DNA of 60,721 nucleotides from Bacteroidota bacterium. GTDB taxonomy: Bacteria; Bacteroidota; Bacteroidia; Sphingobacteriales; Sphingobacteriaceae. Position numbers and translations under genes: made by a program. Numbering within the stretch: the first letter of the stretch is position 1; the number at the start of each line of letters is the position of its first letter. This document shows positions 8,151-16,908 of the stretch, one piece after another. The notes beneath the pieces are model-generated. The model did no database searches and was not told the DNA's origin. It was given only the letters and a program-made list of their open reading frames with translations. The stretch is taken from contig JABDHD010000008.1 of NCBI GenBank assembly GCA_013285685.1, positions 1 through 60,721 on the forward strand, in the 5' to 3' direction.

Positions 8151-8720
8151 ATGTCATCCCACCACATCGTCCGCGAAAAACAGGAGCCCGCATTAGTGGT
8201 GCTGGGTCTTAATAATTTCCCTGACGAACTGCTTGGTCAGTTGCTGGAATGGAGCCCGACGGTTATCGCAACACCCGATACTGCTGAAATCCTTTCCAGC
8301 AGAGAAATTAAGATCGACCGGATCATCGCCGAACATCCGGCAGATGTATCACAATCTGATGTTAAACTTATCTCAGCCAGAGACGGAAACTTAACCGAAG
8401 CAGCATTAAAATTTCTTGCCGACAATGGCTATCCTTCGGTAAACATTATAACTGACGAGTTAAACCTGGGTGATTATGAACCTTTTGTCAACCTGATAAA
8501 TCTCGTTATCTTTAGCGATCAGCATAAAATTTACCCGGTAAGCAGCGGTTTCAGTAAATGGAAGACGAAGGGCGAGCTGATCAAACTGCTGAGCAAAGGA
8601 AATAACCTCATTTTAAAAGGGCTTGAACAAACAAGCGACCATCGCTACAAAACCATAGGGGACGGTTTTTTTAGCCTTCAATTTGATGATTCGTTTTTGT
8701 TTGTGGCGGAAGAAATTTGA
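8151..8720 (+). CDS. Thiamine pyrophosphokinase-like protein, motif-degenerate
   Basis: A 189-aa protein. The opening SSHHIVREKQEPALVVLG and ELLGQLLEWSPTVI match the start of Bacteroidota thiamine pyrophosphokinases, which convert thiamine to the diphosphate cofactor. The usual Asp-rich GDFD catalytic stretch is not there: at the equivalent place the sequence reads IDRIIAEHPAD. The C-terminal region (SGFSKWKTKGELI, DGFFSLQFDDSFLFV) keeps the all-beta thiamine-binding look. It follows thiE, which fits the pathway. I infer a diverged, possibly inactive or repurposed paralogue; a true TPK may lie elsewhere. Confidence 0.65.
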   Translation: MSSHHIVREKQEPALVVLGLNNFPDELLGQLLEWSPTVIATPDTAEILSSREIKIDRIIAEHPADVSQSDVKLISARDGNLTEAALKFLADNGYPSVNIITDELNLGDYEPFVNLINLVIFSDQHKIYPVSSGFSKWKTKGELIKLLSKGNNLILKGLEQTSDHRYKTIGDGFFSLQFDDSFLFVAEEI

Positions 8721-8732
8721 ATTGCTGACCGG

Positions 8733-9488
8733 CTAAATGTTAAACCGCTCTCGCAGCATATCCCCGTTTGCCCTGCTCGAAGTTAACCGGGTGCTTTCCT
8801 TATCGCTCATCACAAAAACAAATGCACCGTTGAAGCCTCTCCTGATCTCTTTAATAAAGTCGCTATTGATGATATAGCTGCGGTGAATGCGAACGAACGC
8901 GGATGATAATTTTTCCTCCAGCGACGCAATAGTAAAATCGGTCAGATGCTTTTTTCCATCGATGGTATGCAGAAACACGTATCTATCCTCGGCCTCGATA
9001 AAAACAATGGTATCGAGTTTTATCAGCAGTATTTTGTCGCCGATTTTAACGGTTAAGGTTTTTATCTCTTCCTTAACTTTTAGCTGTTTTATCAATTCAT
9101 TCAGTTGAAGGTAATCGGGTAGGTTTGCTTGTGTTTGCCCTAGCCTTTTTATGGTTTTCTCCAATCGTTCCGGCTCAATCGGTTTAAGCAGGTAATCCAT
9201 CGAATCTTCCTCAAACGCCTTGATCGCATACTGGTCGTAAGCTGTACTAAATACCACCTTCGGCTGATGTTTTAAACGGGCAAGCATTTCGAACCCGTTA
9301 AATACCGGCATTTCGATATCTAAAAAAATGAGGTCGGGCTGCAGTTTTTCAATTTTATCTATCCCGTCCTGCCCATTTATTGCCTCGCCGAGTATTACAA
9401 TTGAATCAAAGGGCGTTAACAAACGCATCAGCCTTTTTCGGGCCAGTTCTTCGTCATCAATGATCAATGTCTTCCAAATCTTATTCAT
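8733..9488 (-). CDS. LytTR-family response regulator
   Basis: 251 aa. The N-terminal receiver domain has the acidic pair DD at residues 11-12, phospho-acceptor Asp57 (LIFLDIEMPVFNG) and the switch KP motif (DYLLKPIEP). Residues about 150-248 are a LytTR DNA-binding domain (IVFIEAEDRYVFLHT, FVRIHRSYIINSDFIKEI). It is expected to be phosphorylated by the histidine kinase encoded just upstream and to bind direct-repeat promoters. The gene overlaps the kinase by 8 nt, so the two are translationally coupled. Targets are unknown; the divergent glycine-rich gene at 10830 is a plausible nearby one. Confidence 0.93.
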   Translation of the reverse strand: MNKIWKTLIIDDEELARKRLMRLLTPFDSIVILGEAINGQDGIDKIEKLQPDLIFLDIEMPVFNGFEMLARLKHQPKVVFSTAYDQYAIKAFEEDSMDYLLKPIEPERLEKTIKRLGQTQANLPDYLQLNELIKQLKVKEEIKTLTVKIGDKILLIKLDTIVFIEAEDRYVFLHTIDGKKHLTDFTIASLEEKLSSAFVRIHRSYIINSDFIKEIRRGFNGAFVFVMSDKESTRLTSSRANGDMLRERFNI

Positions 9489-10560
9489 AAACGGCTGGTA
9501 CTTTTACACTGATCTGTTTTTGAGGCGCATTGGTTATTTGCACCATGCAATTTTCGCCATATAGCAGCGACAATTTATCATAGGTGCTTTGCAGGCCATA
9601 CCCAGTATTCAACTCGGCGGGGAAAGGTTTGCCGTTGTCGGCAATCGTTATTAAGATGTGATCGTTTGCCTTATTTATATCGACAGATAATTCACCATTC
9701 CGGGCCATATCATTCAGGCCATGTTTTAAAGCATTCTCAACCAAAGGCTGTATTAAAAAGCGGGGTATCAGGGCATCTTCTGCGCTTTTATCAACCTGTG
9801 TTGAAAATACCAGTCTGTCGCCAAAACGAACTTTTTCAATGTCGAGATAAGTTTCCACAATTTCCATTTCCTGTTTCACCGTGGCGGTGTTTCCCGGTGG
9901 CGAACTTACACTGTACCTGAATAAGCGGGAAAGCTTCAGCGTCATATCCTCAGCCTTGTCAGCATCGACGTGAACCAGGCTGGCGATTGAGTTAAGGGAG
10001 TTATATAAAAAATGAGGGTTAATTTTTGATTGCAGCGTTTGCAGTTCAGCTTGCGTTCTTAACTGTTTCGCTTTAACCAGGTCGAGTTCTTTTTCCCTAA
10101 GCTTTGCAGTCATAGCGCCTTTCTGATACCTGTAAACATAAATGATCGTGCTCACAACCACTACAATCAAAAGGTTGAAGCGGATATCGCTAAAATGGCT
10201 AAAAAAATGGTACGGAACAGTATAAATAATTGACGTTGCCAGGTATGACAGTTCAACCCCTACCAGCATTCCAAATATGCTGCAGCCATAAAATATCAAT
10301 ATAAACTGCCATAACGGAAGATTTTTTGAACGCCATAAACAAGTAACAAAGTAGATGGAATTGGTAATGGTTAATGAAATAATGGCACTGAAGATCAGGC
10401 TTGTTATGAACTGTTTTAAAGGAATTAATTTATTATTTATTACCGATTCAAATATACAGATGATCAGGCCGACTGCCTGGCCCATCAAACCGTAAACCAA
10501 GTTGGTTTTAGCCAGCGACAATTTGAAATATTTATTTTCGGGCCTATCCATATTCAACAA
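9481..10560 (-). CDS. LytS/YehU-type sensor histidine kinase
   Basis: 359 aa. The N-terminal third has several hydrophobic membrane segments (about residues 20-135). A short charged coiled linker follows (KLREKELDLVKAKQLRTQ). The His_kinase domain holds the phospho-accepting His in INPHFLYNSLNSIA, then the HATPase region with N box PLVENALKHGL and G box TIADNGKPF and GYGLQST. It pairs with the LytTR regulator at 8733-9488. The start could be the ATG at 10560 or the one at 10551 (MDRPENKYFK). No extracellular sensory domain is visible, so the signal is probably sensed in the membrane. Confidence 0.92.
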   Translation of the reverse strand: MLNMDRPENKYFKLSLAKTNLVYGLMGQAVGLIICIFESVINNKLIPLKQFITSLIFSAIISLTITNSIYFVTCLWRSKNLPLWQFILIFYGCSIFGMLVGVELSYLATSIIYTVPYHFFSHFSDIRFNLLIVVVVSTIIYVYRYQKGAMTAKLREKELDLVKAKQLRTQAELQTLQSKINPHFLYNSLNSIASLVHVDADKAEDMTLKLSRLFRYSVSSPPGNTATVKQEMEIVETYLDIEKVRFGDRLVFSTQVDKSAEDALIPRFLIQPLVENALKHGLNDMARNGELSVDINKANDHILITIADNGKPFPAELNTGYGLQSTYDKLSLLYGENCMVQITNAPQKQISVKVPAVYE

Positions 10561-10829
10561 AACTGGTTAAACCACTTTAAATATCAGCATAAAATCGGAT
10601 GAAATGTCATTCAGGGATGATGAATGGCGTATTGCAGAAGGTGCAGCAAAAATGCCGCCGATGTTTATTTTTGTAACATTGTTGCATTCCCCGTGAAATA
10701 ATTTGTTTTTTAGTACATTTATCAAATATTTGTTACTCAGCACGCGTTAAACCATTTAAGATTAGGATAGTCTGTAAGCATATAGTTCCTCTCTTAATTT
10801 TTTACGTGTTCTTTTAATAACCTAATGTC

Positions 10830-11900
10830 ATGAAAGCACTTTATAAAAATCTGATTCAAATAGCGGCAGGTACAGGCATGTGCTTGTTTTTAGCTTTTCC
10901 ATCCCTTGCTCAACATACTACACCTTCGGGTGGTGGCGGTGGCGGCGGTGGTGGCGGCAGTCATTCATCTGGCAGCAGCGGCGGCGGTGGTAGTGTTGGC
11001 GGTAGCCATTCATCAGGCGGCGGCGGTGGTAGCGTAGGCGTTAGCCGCTCATCAGGCAATTCTGGTGTGGCCCGTTCGTCAGGCGGCGGTGGATCAAGGT
11101 ATTCGGGCGGCGCGGGCGTTCGCGGCGTAACATCGACATCACAAAGGCCAACCTATGTATACAGGCAGGGCGCTATTGTGCGCAACAATGCACCCGTTAC
11201 AGTTGCCCGCACAGGGGTTGTAAACCGCGGCGGTAATTATGGCTACCCGGCGCGTGTGGGTGTTGCCTCAACTGTTTCCTACCGGTCGGCCCCAAAAATT
11301 GGTTACGGACATGCGTCCGTAGGTTATTGGGGGACACATGGATACTACCATTTAAATCACGGTTATTATCGAACCGGATATTGCAACCGCCTGGGGTATC
11401 ATTGCAGAGTGCTGCCTTACGGTTATTATCCCTTCTTTTGGGCCGATTCGCAATATTTTTATGATGACGGCCTCTTTTACACTTACGCCAACGAAGAGTA
11501 CACTGTGGTTGAACCCCCTGTGGGCGCCGAAGTTACCTCGATTTGTGATAATGCGGAATCGATCGTTATAAACGGCGAGCAATATTATGAATGCAACGGG
11601 GTTTATTATCAAAAAGTTACTAAGGATGACGGCACGGTTGTGTACGTGGTTGCCGGTAAAGACGGCGTACTGAATACCGATCAGCAGATCCAGGACGATC
11701 AGCCGCAAGGCCCCCAGTTGGGTGATATTGTAACCAAGCTGCCCCCTGATTGCCGCAAGATCAAAGTTAACGGCGAAGTTTTGTACGTATCGCCCGATGG
11801 CGTTTATTACCAGGAAATAATTGATGCCAATGGCAATAAAACCTACAAAATTGTGGGCCTTCCTTCAGACGAAAATCAACCCGACCAGGGTACCGATTGA
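10830..11900 (+). CDS. Glycine/serine-rich exported protein (DUF6515-like)
   Basis: 356 aa. Signal peptide (MKALYKNLIQ...SLAQ, cut about residue 28), then a low-complexity Gly/Ser region (residues about 34-95) with repeated SHSSGGGGG-like units, a Tyr/His/Gly-rich middle (GYWGTHGYYHLNHGYYRTGY) and two related C-terminal modules: INGEQYYECNGVYYQKV and VNGEVLYVSPDGVYYQEI. The latter resemble the DUF6515 family of Bacteroidota. It is probably a cell-surface or matrix protein. Codon-level slippage in the GGC/GGT tract could vary its length. A terminator follows at once. Function unknown. Confidence 0.75.
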   Translation: MKALYKNLIQIAAGTGMCLFLAFPSLAQHTTPSGGGGGGGGGGSHSSGSSGGGGSVGGSHSSGGGGGSVGVSRSSGNSGVARSSGGGGSRYSGGAGVRGVTSTSQRPTYVYRQGAIVRNNAPVTVARTGVVNRGGNYGYPARVGVASTVSYRSAPKIGYGHASVGYWGTHGYYHLNHGYYRTGYCNRLGYHCRVLPYGYYPFFWADSQYFYDDGLFYTYANEEYTVVEPPVGAEVTSICDNAESIVINGEQYYECNGVYYQKVTKDDGTVVYVVAGKDGVLNTDQQIQDDQPQGPQLGDIVTKLPPDCRKIKVNGEVLYVSPDGVYYQEIIDANGNKTYKIVGLPSDENQPDQGTD

Positions 11901-11921
11901 TCATTCGGATTAAGCTATTTT

Positions 11922-11951
11922 AAAGGCGGTTATTTTTTAGCCGCCTTTTTT
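11922..11951 (+). terminator. Rho-independent terminator after the Gly-rich gene
   Basis: Stem AAGGCGG / CCGCCTT (11923-11929 with 11941-11947) with an 11-nt loop is followed by a T run. It starts 22 nt after the stop at 11900. Confidence 0.85.
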
Positions 11952-12038
11952 ATTTTGACAGGTTTGATGGAAGAAATGCTATAAAAGTATTAATTTGGAT
12001 TTCGCTAATTAACTAAGTTTACCTTCCTGGAAATAAAT

Positions 12039-13112
12039 ATGAGATACTTTTCCGTTTGGTTTTTAATACTGTCGGCCAATGTCGGCGCATTTGGCCGAAG
12101 CAAACCGGCCGATCTGAAACTGTTTAAAGCTAATGATCCTCATATTCAATATTATGGCAGGATGGACGACTCAAATCCGGAGATTCCGCGTACCTGGGCG
12201 CCGGGTGTTTATATCGTTGCCAAATTTAAAGGGCCAAAATGCCAGGTATTGATCAACGATGAAGCCGGGGGCGCCAATCATAATTACCTGGAGATCGTCA
12301 TCGATGGTAAAAACCCATACCGGATCGAATTAACCACGAAAGAAAACACGCTCGACGTTCCGGGCGGATTATCCGATTCCGAACATACCATCCTGATCTG
12401 CAAAGACACCGAATCAAACATCGGCTACATCGATTTTATCGGAATCAGGTGTGAAAAACTTTTATCGCCCCCGGCTAAACCTAAAAGAAAGATCGAATAT
12501 TTTGGCGACTCGATTACCAGCGGAACGGGAATGGATCTTTCCGTCATACCGTGCGGCAAGGGCCAATGGTACGACCAGCATAATGCTTACATGAGTTACG
12601 GCGCACTTACCTCCCGAAACCTTGACGCGCAATGGTATTTAACCGCATTGGCAGGCGTCGGCCTGGTACACAGCTGCTGCAATATGAACGTAGTTATGCC
12701 GCAGATATACGACAAAGTGTTTTTGCGGAACGATACCGTCCTCTGGAATTTTGACAAATATACCCCCGACGTAGTTACCATTTGCCTGGGGCAGAATGAT
12801 GGCCCAAAACAGGACTCTGCGCTGTTTTGCAGCACTTACGTAAACCTGGTCAAAGCTATCCGGAAGCACTACCCCAAAGCCGATATTATTTGCCTTACCA
12901 GCCCGATGGGCGATAAAACCCTAACCACCGTTTTGCAAAAATACCTTACCGCTATAACAGCCAGCCTAAATGCGGCGGGCGACCGAAGAGTTTCCAAATA
13001 TTTTTTCTCGAAACAATATCACAACGGTTGCGGCGGCCATCCCGACCTTGACGAGCATAAGTTGATCGCGGGCGAGTTAACGGCTTATATTAAACAATTA
13101 AAAGGCTGGTAA
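12039..13112 (+). CDS. SGNH hydrolase, CE2-like carbohydrate esterase
   Basis: 357 aa, exported (short hydrophobic N-terminus to about residue 19). Residues about 35-140 form a jelly-roll-like domain (YYGRMDDSN, WAPGVYIVAKFKG, NYLEIVIDG) as in carbohydrate esterase family 2 enzymes. The SGNH domain follows: block I GDSIT with Ser158, Gly in TALAGVG, Asn in CLGQND, and HPDLDEH near the C-terminus (His334 or His340). It likely removes acetyl groups from xylan, mannan or other polysaccharides. It faces the PepSY-like gene tail to tail, the pair sharing a large inverted repeat between their stop codons. Confidence 0.85.
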   Translation: MRYFSVWFLILSANVGAFGRSKPADLKLFKANDPHIQYYGRMDDSNPEIPRTWAPGVYIVAKFKGPKCQVLINDEAGGANHNYLEIVIDGKNPYRIELTTKENTLDVPGGLSDSEHTILICKDTESNIGYIDFIGIRCEKLLSPPAKPKRKIEYFGDSITSGTGMDLSVIPCGKGQWYDQHNAYMSYGALTSRNLDAQWYLTALAGVGLVHSCCNMNVVMPQIYDKVFLRNDTVLWNFDKYTPDVVTICLGQNDGPKQDSALFCSTYVNLVKAIRKHYPKADIICLTSPMGDKTLTTVLQKYLTAITASLNAAGDRRVSKYFFSKQYHNGCGGHPDLDEHKLIAGELTAYIKQLKGW

Positions 13113-13115
13113 CTT

Positions 13116-13213
13116 GTAGAGACGCAATATTTTGCGTCTCCAACCCCGTCATCGCGCTGGATTTTCCTTAAATCGTTCATTCCTTTCCGAGACGCAAAAT
13201 ATTGCGTCTCTAC
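13116..13213. repeat. Dispersed palindromic repeat, GAGACGC family (copy 2)
   Basis: The same 25-bp arms as at 2726-2788 (13116-13140 and 13189-13213), perfect inverses, with an unrelated 48-bp spacer. It sits between two convergent genes: it begins 4 nt after the esterase stop and its right arm contains the PepSY-like gene stop codon (13210-13212). In this place it could act as a two-way transcription stop. Confidence 0.9.
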
Positions 13214-13641
13214 GAATCCTTCTTAATAAAAACCCCGTTCTCATCAAAAATAAGGTCGGCCCCTTTTATTTCGGCTTCGTAGGTGATTTTTCCGGCCGCA
13301 TCGGTTACGCGGCCTGCTTCCCGCACCTTCGCGCCGTGATAATGTTGCTTGACGTAAAGTGCAACACTTTTTGGCAGATCGCTTACCGAAATGGCTTTTT
13401 CCATCTCGACAAATTCGCCGGCCGGCGCAAACTGAACCGAATTATCTTCCCCTGACTTTCCGCCCCAATTGGCTTCATAATTGCCTTTCTCTTTTTCCCA
13501 TCCAACTTTAGCCGCTTCCGGATACTTTTTTAGTAAAGCTGCTTTTACCGCAGCCGGCACATCCTTGCTTTTGATGTCCTGCGCATTGACACCCGCCGCG
13601 GCAATTACCAGCACAATTGCCGTTAATAACCTCTTCTTCAT
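13210..13641 (-). CDS. PepSY-like periplasmic protein
   Basis: 143 aa. Signal peptide MKKRLLTAIVLVIAAAGVNA (cut about residue 20). The mature part has two PepSY-like/DUF2874 repeats: VPAAVKAALLKKYPEAAKV...YEANW, and LPKSVALYVKQHYHGAKVREA...YEAEIKGADLIFDENG. Proteins of this type (about 140-150 aa) are common in Bacteroidota periplasm; some are thought to bind or inhibit enzymes, but the role is not established. The stop codon lies within a dispersed repeat arm, so the last residues may have been altered by its insertion. Confidence 0.85.
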   Translation of the reverse strand: MKKRLLTAIVLVIAAAGVNAQDIKSKDVPAAVKAALLKKYPEAAKVGWEKEKGNYEANWGGKSGEDNSVQFAPAGEFVEMEKAISVSDLPKSVALYVKQHYHGAKVREAGRVTDAAGKITYEAEIKGADLIFDENGVFIKKDS

Positions 13642-13785
13642 AGATTTAGCTTTATTTATTCAAGTATATATACCGATTCTGTAAAAATACTGATGGCAAC
13701 CTGTGGAAATGCTGGATTATTCCCAATAATCAAAAAAACGCCGAAGTCTCGCTAATTTTGAGTAATTTTAACAAAATCAATTGTT

Positions 13786-14067
13786 ATGGTCTTGTTCTCG
13801 CGCCGAAATTTGCATTATTCGGATTATAAATGGTCGGCTTACGTGCCGAATGACCCGCGGGTAAACGGCAGGCCCGACGACACCTCATTTGATAAAGAAG
13901 AAGGCAACGAGGTGGTTTATCTCATCAACCGCCTGATGAACCTTTGGGACTACAGGTTTGCCAATACCGGCAATAAGATGGAAAAACTGATCCACGATAA
14001 ACTGCCCGGCGATGTTACCAGCCAGCAGGACGTGCAGCAATGGTTAAAAGCTAACCTAAAATTTTAA
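13786..14067 (+). CDS. Small conserved-looking hypothetical protein, 93 aa
   Basis: Soluble, with no signal peptide. It begins MVLFSRRNLHYSDYKWSAYV and has a helical C-terminal half (EVVYLINRLMNLWDYRF, QQDVQQWLKANLKF). I do not recognise a domain. Clean protein-like composition and lack of an overlapping alternative support a real gene. Confidence 0.65.
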   Translation: MVLFSRRNLHYSDYKWSAYVPNDPRVNGRPDDTSFDKEEGNEVVYLINRLMNLWDYRFANTGNKMEKLIHDKLPGDVTSQQDVQQWLKANLKF

Positions 14068-14612
14068 GAAATACTTCTGTTCCAATAGCTTTCCAACCCC
14101 TACGCACGGGGTTAAAGTGTTCACGTTTTGCACACATACACCCCCTAAATGCCAACGAAAAGCGCTGTTTTTTAGCGTGTTAAAATTTCGTTTGGTCAAA
14201 ACTGCCACGTTTTTGAGGAATTTCGTGAACACTTAAAGCTACGAAACCCATTCTTGCCGCTACAGTACTTATACGGCTGAATTTTAAAAGGCAATACCGT
14301 TTTTATGTACAGGGCAAACGCATTAAAATTATTTTGAATAGAATTATTCGATGTGGTTTTGAATAAAGCGCTTTTTACTTTTATGATGGACAATTTTAAC
14401 CGTAAAGGACTCAAAGAGAAGACCGCGAAGGTCGCAAAGTGCTTAACTTTGTGCCCTCCTATGATGAATTTGCGCCCTTTACGGTTAAAAATCTACCCCT
14501 CACTGACAAATATGCCCAAACCTGTTTTAATGCGTCCTCTCTGTTTTTATATGCCAATTTCGAAGGCGCCTTTGAACAAATTTCGTATTTTTGCCGCTCA
14601 AAAAAACTAAGC
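14068..14612. other. Intergenic region with an imperfect inverted-repeat element
   Basis: A 545-bp gap before asnS. TAAAGTGTTCACG (14113-14125) is matched inversely by CGTGAACACTTA (14224-14235), and AACGAAA near 14154 pairs with TTTCGTT near 14188, giving a roughly 124-bp nested palindrome, MITE-like. Further on, GACCGCGAAGGTCGCAAAG (from about 14420) is a small palindromic repeat. The asnS frame is open upstream to 14439, but this part shows no synthetase similarity. Confidence 0.6.
14586..14593 (+). promoter_or_regulatory. Probable -7 box of asnS
   Basis: TATTTTTG matches the Bacteroidota TAnnTTTG element and lies 19 nt before the chosen asnS ATG at 14613, leaving a short leader. This supports the downstream start. 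Confidence 0.5.
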
Positions 14613-16052
14613 ATGGGCCAGCGAACAAAGATCAAAGCATTACTGGAAAGTGAACAAACCGATTTAGAAGTGGTGGTTAAAGGATGGGTACGCACCTTCC
14701 GCAACAACCAGTTCATCGCTTTGAACGACGGCTCGACCAATAATAACCTGCAGATCGTTATCGATTTTGAAAATACCGATCCTGCCTTGTTAAAACGGAT
14801 TACTACCGGCGCAGCTTTAAGCGCGTCAGGCACTTTGGTGGCCTCGTTAGGTAAAGGCCAAAGGGTTGAGGTAAAAGCCAGGGAAATTGAAATTTTGGGC
14901 GACTGCGACCCCGAAAAATATCCTCTGCAGCTAAAAAACCGGCCAAGCCTTGAGTTTCTGCGGGAAATTGCTCACCTGCGTTTCCGCACCAATACGTTCG
15001 GCGCCGTTTTCCGTGTACGTAATGCCCTGGCATTTGCCATACACCAATTTTTCCAGGAAAGAGGCTTTGTTTACCTGCACACCCCAATAATTACGGCATC
15101 TGACGCGGAAGGCGCAGGCGAAACGTTCCACGTAACCAATTTCGACCTGGATAACATCCCAAAAACACCCGAAGGCGAAATTGATTTTAAAGAAGATTTC
15201 TTTGGCCGTCCTACCAATCTTACCGTTTCGGGCCAGTTGGAAGGCGAGCTTGGCGCGATGGCTTTGAGCGATATTTATACCTTTGGACCGACTTTTCGGG
15301 CTGAAAACTCCAACACCACCCGCCATGTGGCGGAGTTTTGGATGATAGAGCCCGAAATGGCCTTTTATGATCTGAACGACAACATGGACCTGGCCGAAGC
15401 CATGATGAAATATGTAATTCGCTATGCTTTGGATAAGAATGCTGACGACATCGAGTTCCTGACGCAGCGTCTACTTGAAGAGGAAAAGCAAAAACCGCAA
15501 AACGAACGTTCAGAAATGAACCTGCTGGAAAAGCTGCAGTTTTGCCTGGATAACGATTTCCAGCGGCTTACCTATACCGAAGCAATTGACATTCTGAAAG
15601 AATCAACCCCGAATAAAAAGAAGAAATTTCAATACCCGGTTGAAGGCTGGGGCACCGACCTACAATCCGAACATGAACGCTACCTGGTAGAAAAGCATTT
15701 TAAAAAGCCGGTGATCCTGACCGATTATCCGAAAGAGATCAAAGCTTTTTATATGCGCCAGAACGATGATGGCAAGACGGTACGTGCCATGGACATCCTG
15801 TTCCCGGGCATCGGCGAAATGGTGGGCGGCTCGCAGCGCGAGGAACGCTTAGACAAGCTGGAGCAGCGCATGGACGAAATGGGCATCCCGAAAGATGAAT
15901 TGTGGTGGTACCTGGATACCCGCCGCTTTGGTGCATGCCCGCATGCAGGCTTTGGCCTGGGCTTTGAAAGACTGATCATGTTTGTAACCGGGATGGGGAA
16001 TATCAGGGATGTGATACCGTTTCCGAGGTATCCGAAGAATGCGGAATTCTGA
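14613..16052 (+). CDS. asnS: Asparaginyl-tRNA synthetase
   Basis: 479 aa, class IIb synthetase that attaches Asn to tRNA-Asn in the cytoplasm. Start at [11 protein letters not shown]; an upstream in-frame ATG at 14439 would add 58 residues unlike the family. The OB-fold domain ([18 protein letters not shown]) is at residues about 20-110. Motif 1 region is [20 protein letters not shown], motif 2 is [20 protein letters not shown], and motif 3 is [15 protein letters not shown]. The GAGETF and [10 protein letters not shown] segments are typical of AsnRS rather than AspRS. A Bacteroidota-type insertion region lies around residues 170-205. Normal length, no defects. Confidence 0.97.
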   Translation: MGQRTKIKALLESEQTDLEVVVKGWVRTFRNNQFIALNDGSTNNNLQIVIDFENTDPALLKRITTGAALSASGTLVASLGKGQRVEVKAREIEILGDCDPEKYPLQLKNRPSLEFLREIAHLRFRTNTFGAVFRVRNALAFAIHQFFQERGFVYLHTPIITASDAEGAGETFHVTNFDLDNIPKTPEGEIDFKEDFFGRPTNLTVSGQLEGELGAMALSDIYTFGPTFRAENSNTTRHVAEFWMIEPEMAFYDLNDNMDLAEAMMKYVIRYALDKNADDIEFLTQRLLEEEKQKPQNERSEMNLLEKLQFCLDNDFQRLTYTEAIDILKESTPNKKKKFQYPVEGWGTDLQSEHERYLVEKHFKKPVILTDYPKEIKAFYMRQNDDGKTVRAMDILFPGIGEMVGGSQREERLDKLEQRMDEMGIPKDELWWYLDTRRFGACPHAGFGLGFERLIMFVTGMGNIRDVIPFPRYPKNAEF

Positions 16053-16060
16053 TTTTTGGG

Positions 16061-16093
16061 ATTACACCGATTTTAGGATGATTTCACCGATTT
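16061..16093. repeat. TTTCACCGATT-family repeat, single arm
   Basis: A near copy (GATTACACCG then TTTTAGGATG then ATTTCACCG) of one 33-bp arm at 5332-5364, starting 8 nt after the asnS stop. No inverse partner stands beside it. Confidence 0.8.
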
Positions 16094-16122
16094 TTTTGGA
16101 AAAGGCGGCTTTAGGAGAAGCA

Positions 16123-16278
16123 TAAAGCGGCGGCCCTGTGCGATTCCTCTTGAGAGGGGTGGAGGGGTGTGTTCCTGGGGTAATCTATTTGCTACCGTTT
16201 TCCGCTACAGCTGAATGACCACCCCCGCCCCTCTCGAGAGGGGAGCCCATCGCGCAAGGCCGGAAAGCGGCGACCCTG
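16123..16278. repeat. Inverted-repeat element with flanking direct repeats
   Basis: The inner part has CCTCTTGAGAGGGGTGGAGG and, inversely, a CGCCCCTCTCGAGAGGGG copy. Outside these, AAAGCGGCGGCCCTG (16123-16137) and AAAGCGGCGACCCTG (16264-16278) are direct repeats with one mismatch. The layout recalls a small mobile element bounded by a target duplication, but 15 bp is long for that, and the direct repeats could be part of the repeat family itself. Confidence 0.6.
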
Positions 16279-16296
16279 GTAGTTCAAACCTTTTCT

Positions 16297-16304
16297 TAAC
16301 TTTG
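16297..16304 (+). promoter_or_regulatory. -7 box close to the SRPBCC start codon
   Basis: TAACTTTG matches TAnnTTTG and ends only 4 nt before the ATG at 16309. If active, transcription would begin at or near the start codon, giving a leaderless or almost leaderless mRNA. Confidence 0.5.
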
Positions 16305-16308
16305 AAGA

Positions 16309-16764
16309 ATGCCTTCCGTAGTTATCCAAACCACCATCAACGCCCCCATCGAACGCTGTTTTGATCTTTCACGCAGCATCGATTTGCATACCGATTCCAT
16401 GAAACATACCGGCGAAAAAGCTATTGCCGGCCGCACCAGCGGGCTGATCGGATTGGGCGAAACGGTAACCTGGGAGGCTAAACACCTTGGCATCCGGCAA
16501 ACCTTAACTTCAAAGATCACCGAATTTGAATTTCCTGATTATTTTGTGGATGAGCAGGTGAGCGGCGCGTTTAAATCCATCCGGCATGAGCACCGTTTTG
16601 TGCAGCAAGGCAGCAAAATATTAATGACCGACAATTTTATTTTTGAATCGCCGCTGGGTGTCCTGGGCCAGTTGGCGAACGTTCTTTTTCTTAAAAGTTA
16701 CATGAAAAGACTGTTGGTGAAAAGAAATGAAATTATAAAGCAAGCCGCCGAATCCCTGCGCTAA
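16309..16764 (+). CDS. SRPBCC-fold protein
   Basis: 151 aa, soluble. Bet v1-like/polyketide-cyclase fold signature: VVIQTTINAPIERCFDLSRS at the N-terminus, LGETVTWEAKHLGI, KITEFEFPDYFVDEQVSG, HEHRF, MTDNFIFESPLGVLGQL and a C-terminal long helix. Such proteins bind small hydrophobic ligands in a central cavity; many in Bacteroidota are annotated as cell-division inhibitors on weak grounds, which I would not adopt. It stands alone. Confidence 0.8.
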   Translation: MPSVVIQTTINAPIERCFDLSRSIDLHTDSMKHTGEKAIAGRTSGLIGLGETVTWEAKHLGIRQTLTSKITEFEFPDYFVDEQVSGAFKSIRHEHRFVQQGSKILMTDNFIFESPLGVLGQLANVLFLKSYMKRLLVKRNEIIKQAAESLR

Positions 16765-16792
16765 AAATCGCTCTTCAATCCATTTTCTTTCT

Positions 16793-16866
16793 TATCGGTG
16801 CAATCATTTCCAATTCGGCGCAATCCCGGGCTAATCGGCGTAATCCCGAAATAATCGGTGAAATCA
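16793..16866. repeat. TTTCACCGATT-family repeat cluster
   Basis: Four degenerate inverse-oriented units of the AATCGGTGAAATC type follow each other between the SRPBCC stop and the tricorn-like gene start: ATCGGTGCAATC, TTCGGCGCAATC, AATCGGCGTAATC and AATCGGTGAAATC. Confidence 0.8.
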
Positions 16867-16908
16867 TAAATAATTTTAATTACTTTAGGTGATCAAATAG
16901 CTGACCAC

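Noticed and set aside
14439..14612. Longer start for asnS
   Set aside because: The 58 extra residues have no AsnRS similarity, and a TATTTTTG box lies downstream of that start.
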